Source: Triticum aestivum (Eukaryota > Streptophyta > Magnoliopsida > Poales > Poaceae). From it: a stretch of 64,000 nucleotides of DNA. The position numbers were made by a program, and so were the translations under genes. Under the pieces are notes generated by a model that ran no database searches, was not told the DNA's origin, and was given only the letters and a program-made list of their open reading frames with translations. Positions 1 to 10,528 of the stretch are shown piece after piece. Numbering within the stretch: the first letter of the stretch is position 1; the number at the start of each line of letters is the position of its first letter. The stretch is taken from NCBI RefSeq assembly GCF_018294505.1, contig NC_057794.1:195719201-195783200 (forward strand), in the 5' to 3' direction.

Positions 1-1680
1 GCAAAGGTTTAAGCTCAAACACGGGATCACCCTTGGGTGGAGGAGGATCCCCTGAAATTTCAAAAGGCAAATTGTGTTGCAGAATAGGTTCCTATTTAAA
101 GAATACTTCATCTATTTCCCTTCTTTCATTCATGAACATATCATTTTCATGGTCTAGCAAATAGTGTTCTAAAGGATCACTAGGAGGTACGGCAATAGAA
201 GAAAGACCAATAATTTCATCCTTTCTAGGTAATTCTTCCTCACGATGTTGTTTACTAAATTTAGAGAAATTAAACTCATGAACCATATCATCCAAGCCAA
301 TAGTAACAACATTCTTTTCGCAATCTATCCTAGCATTAACAGTGTTCAAGAAGGGTCTACCAAATATAATGGGACAAAAGCTATCTTGCGGAGAAGTAAG
401 AACAAGAAAATCAGCAGGATATTTAGTTTTCCCACACAAGACTTCAACATCTCTAACAATTCCAATTGGTGAAATAGTATCTATATTGGCAAGTTTAATT
501 GTGACATCAATACTTTCTAACTCAGCAGGTGCAATTTCATTCTTAATTTCTTCATATAAGGTATGCGGTATGACACTCGCACTCGCACCCATATCTCATA
601 AGCTATGATAACAATGATCTCCTATTTTAACAGAAATAAGAGGCACGCCTACCACAGGTCTATGTTTATCTTTAGCACAAGGTTTAGCAATTCTAGCAGT
701 TTCACCTTCGAACTGAATAACATGCCCAACAATATTATCAGACAAGAGATCTTTAACAATAGCAATATTAGGTTCTACTTTAACTTGCTCAAGAGGTGTA
801 TAAGTTCTAATATTGCTTTTACGAACAACAGTTGAAGCTTTAGCATGATCCTTTACTCTAACAGGGAAAGGTGGTTTCTCAACATAAGAAGTAGGAACAA
901 TAGGATCATTATAAGTGACAGTCTTTTCTTCACCTTTAATAGGTGCAGCTACTTTTACTTCTATGGGAGGATGATATTTAAACCACTTCTCCTTAGGGAG
1001 ATCAACATAAGTGGCAAAAGATTCACAGAAAGTAGCTACTATCTCAGAATCAAGTCCATATTTAGTGCTAAACTTACGGAAAATATCGGTGTCCATAAAA
1101 GATTTAACACAATCAAACTTAGGTGTCATACCTGACTCCTTACCTTCGTCGAGGTCCCAATCTTCAGAGTTGCGTTTAATTCTATCCAATAAATTCCATT
1201 TAACTTCAATAGTCTTCATCATAAAAGAGCCAGCACAAGAAGTATCGAGCATGGTTTGATTATTACGAGAAAGCCGAGCATAAAAACTTTGCATAATTAT
1301 TTCTCTCCAGAGCTCATGATTGGGGCATGAATATAACATTGATTTAAGCCTCCCCCAAGCTTGAGCGATGCTTTCTCCTTCGCGAGGCCAGAAATTATAT
1401 ATATAATTGCAATCACGATAACGAGATGCATAGGGTAAAACTTTTGATGAAATTCCAACTTCAATCTTTTATAGTTCCATGATCTCATATCATCACATAG
1501 CGTATACCATATCAACGCGTCTCCCTTCAAAGATAAAGGGAATACCTTCTTCTTAGCAACATCATCGGGAATACCTGCATGCTTAAATAATCCACAAACT
1601 TCATCCACATATATTAAGTGCTCATCAGGATGCTTTGTTCCATCTCCTCTAAAAGGGTTAGCTAGCAGTTTTTCCATCAT
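1..1680 (-). pseudogene. gag-protease (start of pol) of element F, broken
   Basis: Retrotransposon capsid and retropepsin-like protease. Gag begins near 1680 (MMEKLLANPFRGDGTKHPDE) and contains the usual LKGDALIWY capsid motif. A frameshift near 1400 moves the frame, which resumes at about 1339 (MLYSCPNHEL). This second frame runs to a TGA at 596-598 directly before the protease active site: the codons after the stop read DMGASASVIP, so the TGA stands where a Cys is usual (CDxGAS). The protease ends with the typical IIFGRPFLNT flap region. Another in-frame TAG at 92-94 follows EVFFK, after which the frame continues open to base 1. At least one frameshift and two nonsense codons make it non-functional. 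Confidence 0.88.
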
Positions 1681-1880
1681 ACCCGAAGGGAATTAAAAAG
1701 GAGTTTCATTTTCAATAGGTTCAGTAGGTTGAGGAGAAACTCTTTGCTCTACTGGACGGGGTCAAGATACCCTGAACAAGCCCCTCAGAGAATTACTTTC
1801 CATAGTAACAAGTGACAGTAAATTTCAGCACACTATATAAATTTTTCCTTACCAAATTCCAACTACCAAAGGCACTACAC

Positions 1881-1898
1881 TCCCTGGCAACGGTGCCA
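1881..1898 (-). other. Primer-binding site of element F (tRNA-Asp type)
   Basis: On the minus strand these 18 bases match TGGCGCCGTTGCCGGGGA, the complement of the 3' end of plant tRNA-Asp(GTC), with two mismatches. They lie 11 bases inside the LTR end at 1910. Confidence 0.8.
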
Positions 1899-1909
1899 TA
1901 AAAGAGTCT

Positions 1910-3429
1910 TGATGACCCACAAGTATAGGGGGTCTATCATAGTCCTTTCGATAAGTAAGAGTGTCGAACCCAACAAGGAGCAGAAGGAAATGATAAGCGG
2001 TTTTCAGCAAGGTATTCTCTGCAAGTACTGAAATAAGTGGTAACAGATAGTTTTGTGATAAGATAAATTGTAACGAGCAACAAGTAACAAAAGTAAATAA
2101 AGTGCAGCAAGGTGGCACAATCCTTTTTGTAGCAAAGGACAAGCCAGAACAAACTCTTATAATAGGAAAAGCGCTCCCGAGGACACATAGGAATTTCATC
2201 AACCTGTTTTCATCACGTTCATATGATTCGCGTTCGATACTTTGATAATTTGATATGTGGGTGGACCGGTGCTTGGGTGCTGTTCTTACTTGAACAAGCA
2301 TCCCACTTATGATTAACCTCTATCGCAAGCATCTGCAACTACAACAAAAGTATTAAGGTAAACCTAACCATAGCATGAAACATGTGGATCCAAATCAGCC
2401 CCTTACGAAGCAATGCATAAACTAGGGTTTAAGCTTCTGTCACTCTAGCAACCCATCATCTACTTATTACATCCCAATGCCTTCCTCTAGGCCCAAATAA
2501 TGGTGAAGTGTTATGTAGTCGACGTTCACATAAGGCAACAAGAGGCTAGACAACATACATCTTATCAAAATATCAAACGAATACCAAATTCACATGACTA
2601 CTAATAGCAAGACTTCTCCCTTGTCCTCAGGAACAAATGTAATTACTCACAAAGCATATTCATGTTCATAATCATAGGGGTAATAATATGCATATAGGAT
2701 CTGAACATATGATCTTCCACCAAATAAACCAACTAGCATCAACTACAAGGAGTAATAAACACTACTAGCAACCTACTAGCACCAATCCCCAGCTTTCAGA
2801 CAAGAATTGGATACAAGAGATGAACTAGGGTTTGGAGATGAGATGGTGTTGGTGAAGATGTTGATGGAGATTGCCCTCTCCCGATGAGAGGAGCGTTGGT
2901 GATGACGATGGTGATGATTTCCCCCTCCCGGAGGGAAGTATCCCCGGCAGAATAGCTCTGCTGGAGCTCTAGATTGGTTCCGCCAAGGTTCCGCCTCGTG
3001 GCGGTGGAGTCTCGTCCCGAAAAGTTCCTCCCTATTTTTTCTCATCGAAAGACTTCATATAGGAGAAGATGGACGTCGGAGAGCCACCAGGGGGCCCACG
3101 AGGTAGGGGGGCGCGCCCTAGGAGGGGAGGGTGCGCCCCCACCCTCGTGAGCAGGGTGTGGGCCCCCTGGCCTTCATCTTTGGCGAGGTTTTTTATTTAT
3201 TTATTTTAAGATGTTCCTTGGAGTTTAAGGACTTTTGGAGTTGCGCAGAATAGGTCTCTAATATTTGCTCCTTTTCCAGCCAAGAATTCCAGCTGCCGGC
3301 ATTCTCCCTCTTCATGTAAACCTTGTAAAATAAGAGAGAATAGCCATAAGTATTGTGACATAAAGTGAAATAACAGCCCATAATGCAATAAATATCGATA
3401 TAAAAGCATGATGCAAAATGGACGTATCA
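1910..3429 (-). repeat. 5' LTR of element F (about 1.52 kb)
   Basis: In element orientation the LTR starts TGATACGTCC at 3429 and ends GGGTCATCA at 1910, giving TGAT...ATCA termini. The GC-rich block around 3090-3150, with a GGGGGCGCGCCC core, is shared with the LTRs of A and B. Short open frames here, including a His/Arg-rich one at 2776-3045, are LTR sequence and not genes. Confidence 0.85.
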
Positions 3430-3480
3430 GTAGCCGCTGCCTATATCTGACGGTTCAAGATCTCATATCCATGCCTTCGC

Positions 3481-6400
3481 CTAGATTAGTGCATTCAGCA
3501 CATCTGACCTTGCAGCTGATCTTTTTAGTTCATCCAACCAGGCGGGCAGCATTGATAGCTTCTCAATGGTTTCCTTTATCAAGGTTGGAGGCGGTTTGTT
3601 ATGCGCAGCGGTGCAAATGGCCCATTGGGCTCTAGAATATAACTGCTCTATCAGCGTATAGGCAACCTTCAGCTTCATACACATGTCAGAGCCCAGATGG
3701 GTAATGCAAGTTCTTGTGTCACTGCAAGCATCAGTAAACCGGCAACTGATGAGATAATGTATATTGAAAAGCTTCAGATGAGGATACTTACCAAACACAG
3801 CAGAAGTCATGGCATTTATTTGCCGCTTTAAGCCGGTCAGTTCTTCGACCACCGGTTTAAGGGCTGCTTCTCCGTCTTCAGCTCTCTTTTGTAATCCGGT
3901 TTTCTCTGTGCCCCAATCTGCCCGTTCCTTATTAAAAGATTCTTTTAGCTTCTCCATGGATACTAAGGCACTGGTCAATTCCTCTTTGGCTTTGGAGGTT
4001 TCTGCTTGCTGAGATTTGATGTTTTCTCGAAGATCAGCGGTTTGGGCTTCCTTTTTGCTCATCTCAGCCTATAAGAGAAGGACATATTATGAGGTGGCAG
4101 TGTATATTCGAAGTACCAAGCACATACCAAGTTATACACTTGGCACTTGGGGGCTAATTCCCATTTGCTTGATTATCAGGATTTTTTTACAAGTCCCAAG
4201 CAAAATATAAGTATTATTCTTGACACTTGGGGGCTAATGTATGTTTTCTCAAAGTAACATTGGTTAAAGCCTCGGTTTAGCTTGGAAAGATAAACCGGCC
4301 CTTGGAGGCTACACTGGCAAAAGTTACAGGATTACAATGTGAAAGCACTGGTTCATCTTAAAAAGGTCAAATGACCCTTGGAGGATAAGCATGCATAGTT
4401 GACATATTGCAAAGTTCCGGTTTAGATTGGCATCATAAATCGGCCCTTGGGGGCTACTGGAGTTGGTACTTGAAATTGGAGATAAGAGAGAAAAGGTTAT
4501 GTAGTTACCTCATAATGCTCCTTCATCAGATTCACTAAACCGGCTTCGTAGTCATGGTTTGTGTACAGTCGGTTTGAAAAACCAGAATGAAGTTCTTGCG
4601 CGTTGAGGTGGGCGTAGCTTGACAAGTCTGTGCTCCATTTGCCTTTTCCCATAGTAGAAATTTCCTCCTTGGCACTATGCTTTGATAATGCAACAGGATT
4701 GCCAGGGGTGGTGTGGCCAACACCAGTAATGATAATATTATCTTCCTTATCGCCACCAGCTTTTACTAGAGTTGACGGTTTATCAGCGGCCTTATATGGA
4801 CTTGTCAGTTTATCATTAGTTTGGACAGGGCTTGCCGGTTTAGCAGCATAGCATGTTGCATCAACTTCTACTTGTTCAACAACAAAGTCGTGATCTTGAG
4901 GTGGCAGATCATCAAGCACCACGTCAGCATTTGTTCCTTCTGGTTCTAGAGTTCCCTCCGGTTCAATAACCACATTGTCATTAGACGGTTTATCTACCTG
5001 AGCTTTCTTGTTGTGTCTGGCCTTGGCTATGAAAGGAAAAAGATATAGAGGTTAGTATAGCGCGCAAGTATAAAGCGTCAAAGGATTAAGTTTAAAGTGT
5101 TTACCGAGGAACATTTTTAAGAGGAGGGAGTTGTGTGGCCGTTGACTCGCCGGATGATGAATGAGGCGTTCCCTGATAATTTGAATCGTATGGATTAAGA
5201 GGTTGTCGGAAATAACCCGCCTTGGGATAAGAAGTATCGGAAGTGTATGAGACCTCGGATCAACGTTTCCGAACCGGAGTGTTTGGTAAACCGGTCGAAG
5301 TGACTACTTGGCCACTGTGCCGGGCTATGGGGCGAGCTTCATGTTGCTGCTTCTTCAAAAGAAAGTTTGGGTCCAAGTGAGTTAGGGGGTGAGAAAATCT
5401 TACTTTCCGGATTTCTTGACGGATTTTTTGAGTTGGCAGAGGGTCTGAACCGGAGGAAAGGATAATTACCTCTGCGTCATCGGCTTGGCTGCCTTTAGCG
5501 TTATCCTGATAATAATCATTGTCAACGAGGTGTATGAAAAATGAACAAAGAGAGTCAAGTTCTACCTCTACGTCTGGATCATCAAGGTCGTCATCAAGGT
5601 TTAACCCGATGGGTTCAGCTGCCTTTTTCTTGGCAGGTCTTTTGACAACCTTCGTCTTTGGTCGAGGGGTCTTGGCTGGTTTATCCTACGGCTTCTTCTT
5701 CCAGAATGGGTCGTCACCCTATTAAAAAGATGGACAGAGGATTTAAAAGACTAAATAGTTAAGAATATCAAGTACAAGCAGGAGTGAGGCAAGTCTTACA
5801 ACTGGCGGTTTATTGGAAACAAAGAAGGGACTAAGACCTATTTTGCTGCAGACAGCCGCCGGTTCATCCTACATCTTCTTAACAGACTCAACAACTTCAG
5901 CGTCTGTTAGTTGAATATCAATATGTCATTGAGGATCTTTTAAGTCCCCTGTGTACTAACACATTAAACCGGGGCGACGGCTTAACGGTAAAATACTCCA
6001 AGATATCCAACAACGAGCAAAATCAACTCCAGTCAAACCGTTAGCCGTAAAAGCTCTGAGCTTGGTGAGTTGTGGTGCATAGGTGGCCCGTTCCTTCTCA
6101 GTCAGCCGTTGCGGAAGTGGATGTGTGTTGGTAAGTCAGTGAGCACGATAACCCGGCACATGGTTCTCATCATCAGGGGAGGTATCCTTATAGTAGAACC
6201 AAGTCTTAGTTCCAATCTTTGGGATGACTATGAAGTTTGGCATGGGTAAAGCTGATGTCCTTCCTTTTCTGAATGGAGACGCCGCCAAGTTCAGTGTTGG
6301 GCCCGTCTACAAATTGAGTACGATGGTTCAAATAGAAAAAAAATCTTTGAACAGTTCCACGGTTGGCTCTTCTTGAACATAGACCTCACAGAACACTTGA

Positions 6401-6735
6401 TAGTGGCAAATATTGGACACAGAGTTGGGTCCAATATCTTGAGGGTGGATCCAGAAGCTGGCAAGCACATCACGAAAGAACTTGGATCCGGGCGGTTTAA
6501 AACCACGACTCGTATGATCAACAAATACTACCACCTCGCCATCCTTGGGGGTAGGAGGATTTTCTGGACTGGGAACTCGCCAGTGGATTTCGCTTTGTTT
6601 TGGTAAAGTGTCAGTTCTGACGCATCCATCTAGTTGCTCTTCAATAACCCGGGAAGGGACCCAGTTACAAGCATAAAATTGTTTGGCCATTTCGAATGAG
6701 GAGCTGGAAAGGATTGATGCCGGTTTAAGACTCAT
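3481..6735 (-). pseudogene. Antisense extra ORF (aORF) of element E, degenerate multi-exon gene
   Basis: Related to the plant 'putative gypsy type transposon' protein family. The conserved first block starts at ATG 6735 (MSLKPAS..) and includes KFFRDVLASFWIHPQDIGPN and SNICHYQVFCEVY, characteristic of these proteins. A one-base shift in a T-run near 6335 breaks the frame; the frame shifts on (GGVSIQKRKD, about 6270) and then meets several stops to about 5900. Pieces downstream are 4973-4497 (acidic, Lys/Thr-rich) and 4062-3481, whose start is a heptad-rich coiled coil (KEELTSALVSMEKLKESF). The intergenic pieces behave like introns. A TATA-like box lies at 7425-7432 on the same strand. Function is unknown; it is not a transposase in any demonstrated sense. 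Confidence 0.72.
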
Positions 6736-7694
6736 GGTTAGCAAGCATAAAGTGTAGCGGGTTAAGGAAAAAGCATTCAAGAATGCAAAATTGTTAAACC
6801 GGAGGTTGATGCTATTATAAATGGTAAAGTGACTAGCGGTTTACGAGGGGACTAATGGCATATGGTAGATTATTTTCTAAAAGATAAACCGTCTGCGCAG
6901 GCGATGAAAGTACACATCTGAAGCAAAAAATGACTAAGTGAGGAAAAACAAGATTCACAGGTTCACATTGGAATTTTGGATCTACCAAATGTCAAGAAAA
7001 GGAAAATATGTTAGATCTAAAAATTGGTGCCTGAGCAGTTTGTGAAGTTCCAGATCGGATTTTTACGCACAAAGAACATGGTTTGATGACAAAATAAGGG
7101 TTATCATTACTACCGCATGGAAGTACATCATGTTTGGAGTTCATTGCATAGGATCTAATGAAGAACAAGGGAAGAACACCATGAAGCTTTCTATGAACTC
7201 GCGCAAACCCTAGCGAATCTATAGAGGAAAGGAAGAACAACTTACGGAAGCTGTGAAACAGCGGAGAGGCGTTGCGGGTTTCTGGTACGGTCAGGGTGAT
7301 GCAGCGGCCGGAGTTGAGGCAGAAGCGAAGGTCCATGACGGCGTTGGCGCTCGAGTGCTGAGGCGACACGAGATAGAAGAGAGACGAAGAGGCAATGGGA
7401 GGAAAGGAAAGGGACCATTGGCCCTATTTATAAGACAAAGAGATAGGCGATAGGCGCGGAAATTGAGGAGCCCAAAAAAATGGATATGCAGCAAAGTTGT
7501 TGCCTCGATTGTTGGAGGATCATTAATGAAGGGTATCTTTAGTTTTAATGAATAGGTGATGTCATGGCAGTTTATTACGAACCTAGAAGATGATGTCATG
7601 ATGGTTTACAAGATCTACACGAAGGTGCAGAGGGAGGAATATTTCTAAGTATTGAAGATTGACATGAACGAGTTTAAATCAATCTGGGGCCTAA
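6736..7694 (-). promoter_or_regulatory. Leader and promoter region of the element E antisense gene
   Basis: No convincing coding exon. On the minus strand TATAAATA lies at 7425-7432, about 690 bases upstream of the conserved start codon at 6735, which suggests a long or spliced 5' leader. The remaining bases up to 7694 lead to a purine-rich stretch (7684-7694, TCTGGGGCCTAA-like) that is the likely polypurine tract of element E on the plus strand. Confidence 0.5.
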
Positions 7695-8234
7695 TGTTGG
7701 GGATATTACTATTAAGTACAAACCGGCCATGAGGGACCGGGTTATGTTGAAAAGGTTAGTCATGTTTGAATCCCATGAAGACAAGAGGTATGGCGCATTA
7801 CAGAGGAGATCTAACATGAAGGCTCAGGGCCCAAAGGTGGATTAGAGCCCATAGGCATAAAGTGTCGTATGACATGTAACTTATATTGTAAGACAAGGAA
7901 AGGTAGAAACCGAGCCGGGCACATTTATGAGCCGGCCTCGGGATTCTATAAACCGCCGGGCGTCAACCTGTGTATATAAACGGACGACCCGGCGGCGGTT
8001 TAGGGACAACAAACAATAACTGGAGAGCCAGGCAAAGCGGATTCGCTCCCTGGTCATCGAAACCCTAGCAACTCCATCACAACTGGACGTAGGCTTTTAC
8101 CTTCATCGTAAGGGGCCGAACCAGTATAATTCCTCGCGTCCCTTATCCGCTATAACCCCTTCAAGCTAACCCATCGTGATGGCTCCACGACTAAGTCCTT
8201 TCATGAGGACATCTGCCGTGACAAAACCACGACA
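7695..8234 (+). repeat. 3' LTR of element E (540 bp)
   Basis: Begins TGTTGGGGATA and ends ACCACGACA, so TG...CA termini. It contains a TATA box TATATAAA at 7973-7980 ahead of a short leader, as expected for U3/R. It directly abuts the pol fragment of element C. Confidence 0.85.
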
Positions 8235-8380
8235 GATACCAAAGCAGAGAAGTACGGGCCAAAACATATAATGTCGGCGAACTCGTCCTACGCTTGCCGG
8301 AGAAGAAAAAGGACAAACTCAAGCCCAAGTGTGAGGGTCCCTTCATAATTGACGAGGTTCTCACGGGAGGAGCATACCGC
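8235..8380 (+). pseudogene. pol (integrase C-terminal end) of element C, first piece
   Basis: From TAC at 8237 there are 48 open codons (YQSREVRAKTYNVGELVLRL, then WEGP-type core read here as KCEGPFIID, ending GGAYR). This is the classic Gypsy integrase C-terminal segment (GELVLR ... KLKPKxEGPF ... GGAYRL). The usual Trp of the WEGPF motif is Cys. The piece continues at 24258 with LRAASDNRL, then an in-frame TAG (24285-24287) where Glu is usual, then LNPWNTARLRRFYA and the natural stop TAG 24330-24332. Confidence 0.9.
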
Positions 8381-9040
8381 TGATACGTCTCTAATGTATC
8401 TATAATTTATGAAGTATTCATGCCATGTTTACAATGTTTTTATGTGATTTTGGTATGATTTGATTAGGACTAACCCGGACTGACGCTGTTTTCAGCAAAA
8501 CTACCGTGGTGTTATTTTTGTGCAGAAATAAAAGTTCTTGGAATGCAATGAAAATCAACAGAGATTTTTTCTGGAAAATATGAAAAATACTGGAACGAAA
8601 ATCCACTAGAGGGGAGTAACGGGGGCCCCACGAGGGTGGGGGGCGCGCCCCCTGCCACCTGGACTCCCCGAAGGCCCCCCTGACGTGAAATCAACGCCAA
8701 CTTCTCCTATGAATATAGAAACCTCCGAAAATTAACCTAGATCGGGAGTTCCGCAGCCAGAAGCCTCCGCAGCCACCGAAAACCAATCTAGGCCCTCTCC
8801 GGCACCCTGCTGGAGGGTGCCATCATCACCGGAGGGCATGGAGGAGGATCCTGGAGGGGCCATCATCACCATGAAGGCCAAGGACCAGAGGGGAACCTCT
8901 CCCCATCCAGGGGGAGGCCATGGAGGAGGAAGCACAAGGGGGAGAACCTCTCCTCCTCTCTCTTGGTGGCACCGGAGTGCCATCGAGAGGGGAATCATCA
9001 CGGCGATGATCGTCTTCATCAACATCACCATCATCATCTC
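8381..9040 (+). repeat. 5' LTR of element A, left part
   Basis: Starts TGATACGTCTC, parallel to the 3' LTR start at 22739. It is cut at 9040 by element B, whose duplication ATCTC occupies 9036-9040. A GC-rich hairpin-like block (about 8628-8670, CACGAGGGTGGGGGGCGCGC core) recurs in all related LTRs of this window. Confidence 0.92.
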
Positions 9041-10450
9041 TGATACGTCTCCGTCGTATCTACTTTTCCAACACTTTTGCCCTTGTTTTGGACTCTAACT
9101 TGCATGATTTGAATGGAACTAACCCGGACTGACACTGTTTTCAACAGAATTGCCATGGTGTTATTTTTGTGCAGAAATAAAAGTTCTCAGAATGACCTAA
9201 AAATCAACGGAGATTATTTTTGGAATATATAAAAAATACTGGAATAAAGATCCACGTCAAGGGGCCCACACCCTGTCCCAGAGGGTGGAGGCGCGCCCTA
9301 CCCCCTGGGCACACCCCCTGCCTCGTGGGCCCCCTGACGCTCCATCGACCTCAACTCCAACTTCATATATTCGTGTTCGGGGAGAAAAAAATCAGGGAGA
9401 AGGATTCATCGTGGTTTACTATACGGAGCCGCCGCCAAGCCCCAAACTCTCTCAGGAGGGCTGATGTGGAGTCCGTTCGGGGCTCTGGAGAGGGGAATCC
9501 GTCGCCATAGTCATCGTCAACCTTCCTCCATCACCAATTTCATGATGCTCACCGCCGTGCTCATCCATCGCCATAGTAATTCCATCGTAGGCTTGCTGGA
9601 CGGTGATGGGTTGGATGAGATTTATCATGTAATCGAGTTAGTTTTGTTAGGGTTTGATCCCTAGTATCCACTATGTTCTGAGATTGATGTTGCTATGACT
9701 TTGCTATGCTTAATGCTTGTCACTAGGGCCCGAGTACCATGATTTCAGATCTGAACCTATTATGTTTTTATCAATATATGAGAGTTCTTGATCCTATCTT
9801 GCAAGTCTATAGTCACCTATTATGTGTTATGATCCGTTAACCCCGAAGTGATAATAATCGGGATACTTACCGGTGACGACCGTAGTTTGAGGAGTTCATG
9901 TATTCACTATGTGTTAATGCTTTGGTCCAACACTCTACTAAAAGGAGGCCTTAATATCCGTTAGATTCCATTAGGACCCCGCTGCCACGGGAGGGTAGGA
10001 CAAAAGATGTCATGCAAGTTCTTTTCCATAAGCACGTATGACTATATTCGGAATACATGCCTACATTACATTGATGAACTGAGCTAATTTTGTGTCACCC
10101 TATGTTATGACTGTTACATGATCGATCGCATCTGGCATAATTCTCCATCACCGATCCAATGCCTACGAGCTTGTCCTATATTGTTCTTCGCTTATTTACT
10201 TTTCCGTTGCTGCTGTTACAATCACTACAAAACGCAAAAATATTACTTTGCTACCATTACCACTATTATCATATTAGTTTGCAACTAAATACCTTGCTAC
10301 AGATATTAAGTTTCCAAGTGTGGTTGAACTGACAACTCAGCTGCTAATACTTGAGAATATTCTTTGGCTCCCCTTGTGTCGAATCAATAAATTTGGGTTG
10401 AATACTCTACCCTCGAAAACTGTTGCGATCCCCTATACTTGTGGTTATCA
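9041..10450 (+). repeat. 5' LTR of element B
   Basis: Begins TGATACGTCTCCGTCGTATC and ends GTGGTTATCA; the 3' partner is 16504-17909. Open frames inside it (for example 9220-9510) are LTR sequence. Confidence 0.93.
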
Positions 10451-10461
10451 AGAACATTTTC

Positions 10462-10479
10462 TTGCGCCGTTGCCGGGGT
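10462..10479 (+). other. Primer-binding site of element B (tRNA-Asp type)
   Basis: Matches the complement of the plant tRNA-Asp 3' end (TGGCGCCGTTGCCGGGG...) with one mismatch at the second base. It lies 11 bases after the LTR end. Confidence 0.85.
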
Positions 10480-10528
10480 GCATAGCTCTATTCTTTGAGT
10501 CACTTGCGATTTATATCTGCTTATCATC

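Larger units (their letters stand above)
1..3429 (-). mobile_element. Element F: Gypsy LTR retrotransposon, 5' part
   Basis: Minus-strand Gypsy element that runs off the left edge. Reading from right to left it shows a complete 5' LTR (3429 to 1910), an 11-bp spacer, a tRNA-Asp-type primer-binding site (1898 to 1881) and a gag-protease reading frame (1680 to 1). It is inserted in element E: the aORF-like sequence of E begins directly at 3430. The other target-site duplication is outside the window, so the insertion pair cannot be checked. LTR style, tRNA-Asp primer and gag type match the Athila-like Gypsy elements that are very common in Triticeae; the family name is not assigned. Confidence 0.88.
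3430..8234 (+). mobile_element. Element E: Gypsy element, 3' part with antisense gene and 3' LTR
   Basis: Plus-strand Gypsy element whose left part is cut off by the insertion of F. What remains is a spacer, an antisense extra gene (minus strand, 6735 to 3481), a polypurine tract and the 3' LTR (7695-8234). The right boundary is sharp: at 8235 the sequence becomes the integrase end of another Gypsy (C) in an open frame, so E was inserted into C's pol gene. The layout of gag-pol on one strand and an antisense extra ORF before the 3' LTR is known from plant Tat-lineage Gypsy elements. Confidence 0.8.

Noticed and set aside
2776..3045. His/Arg-rich ORF in the LTR of F
   Set aside because: Lies wholly in an LTR and similar text recurs in the LTRs of A; no sign of a gene.
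8732..9098. Overlapping ORFs on both strands in the LTR of A and B
   Set aside because: They cross the A/B insertion border at 9041 and lie in LTR sequence, so they cannot be ancestral genes.
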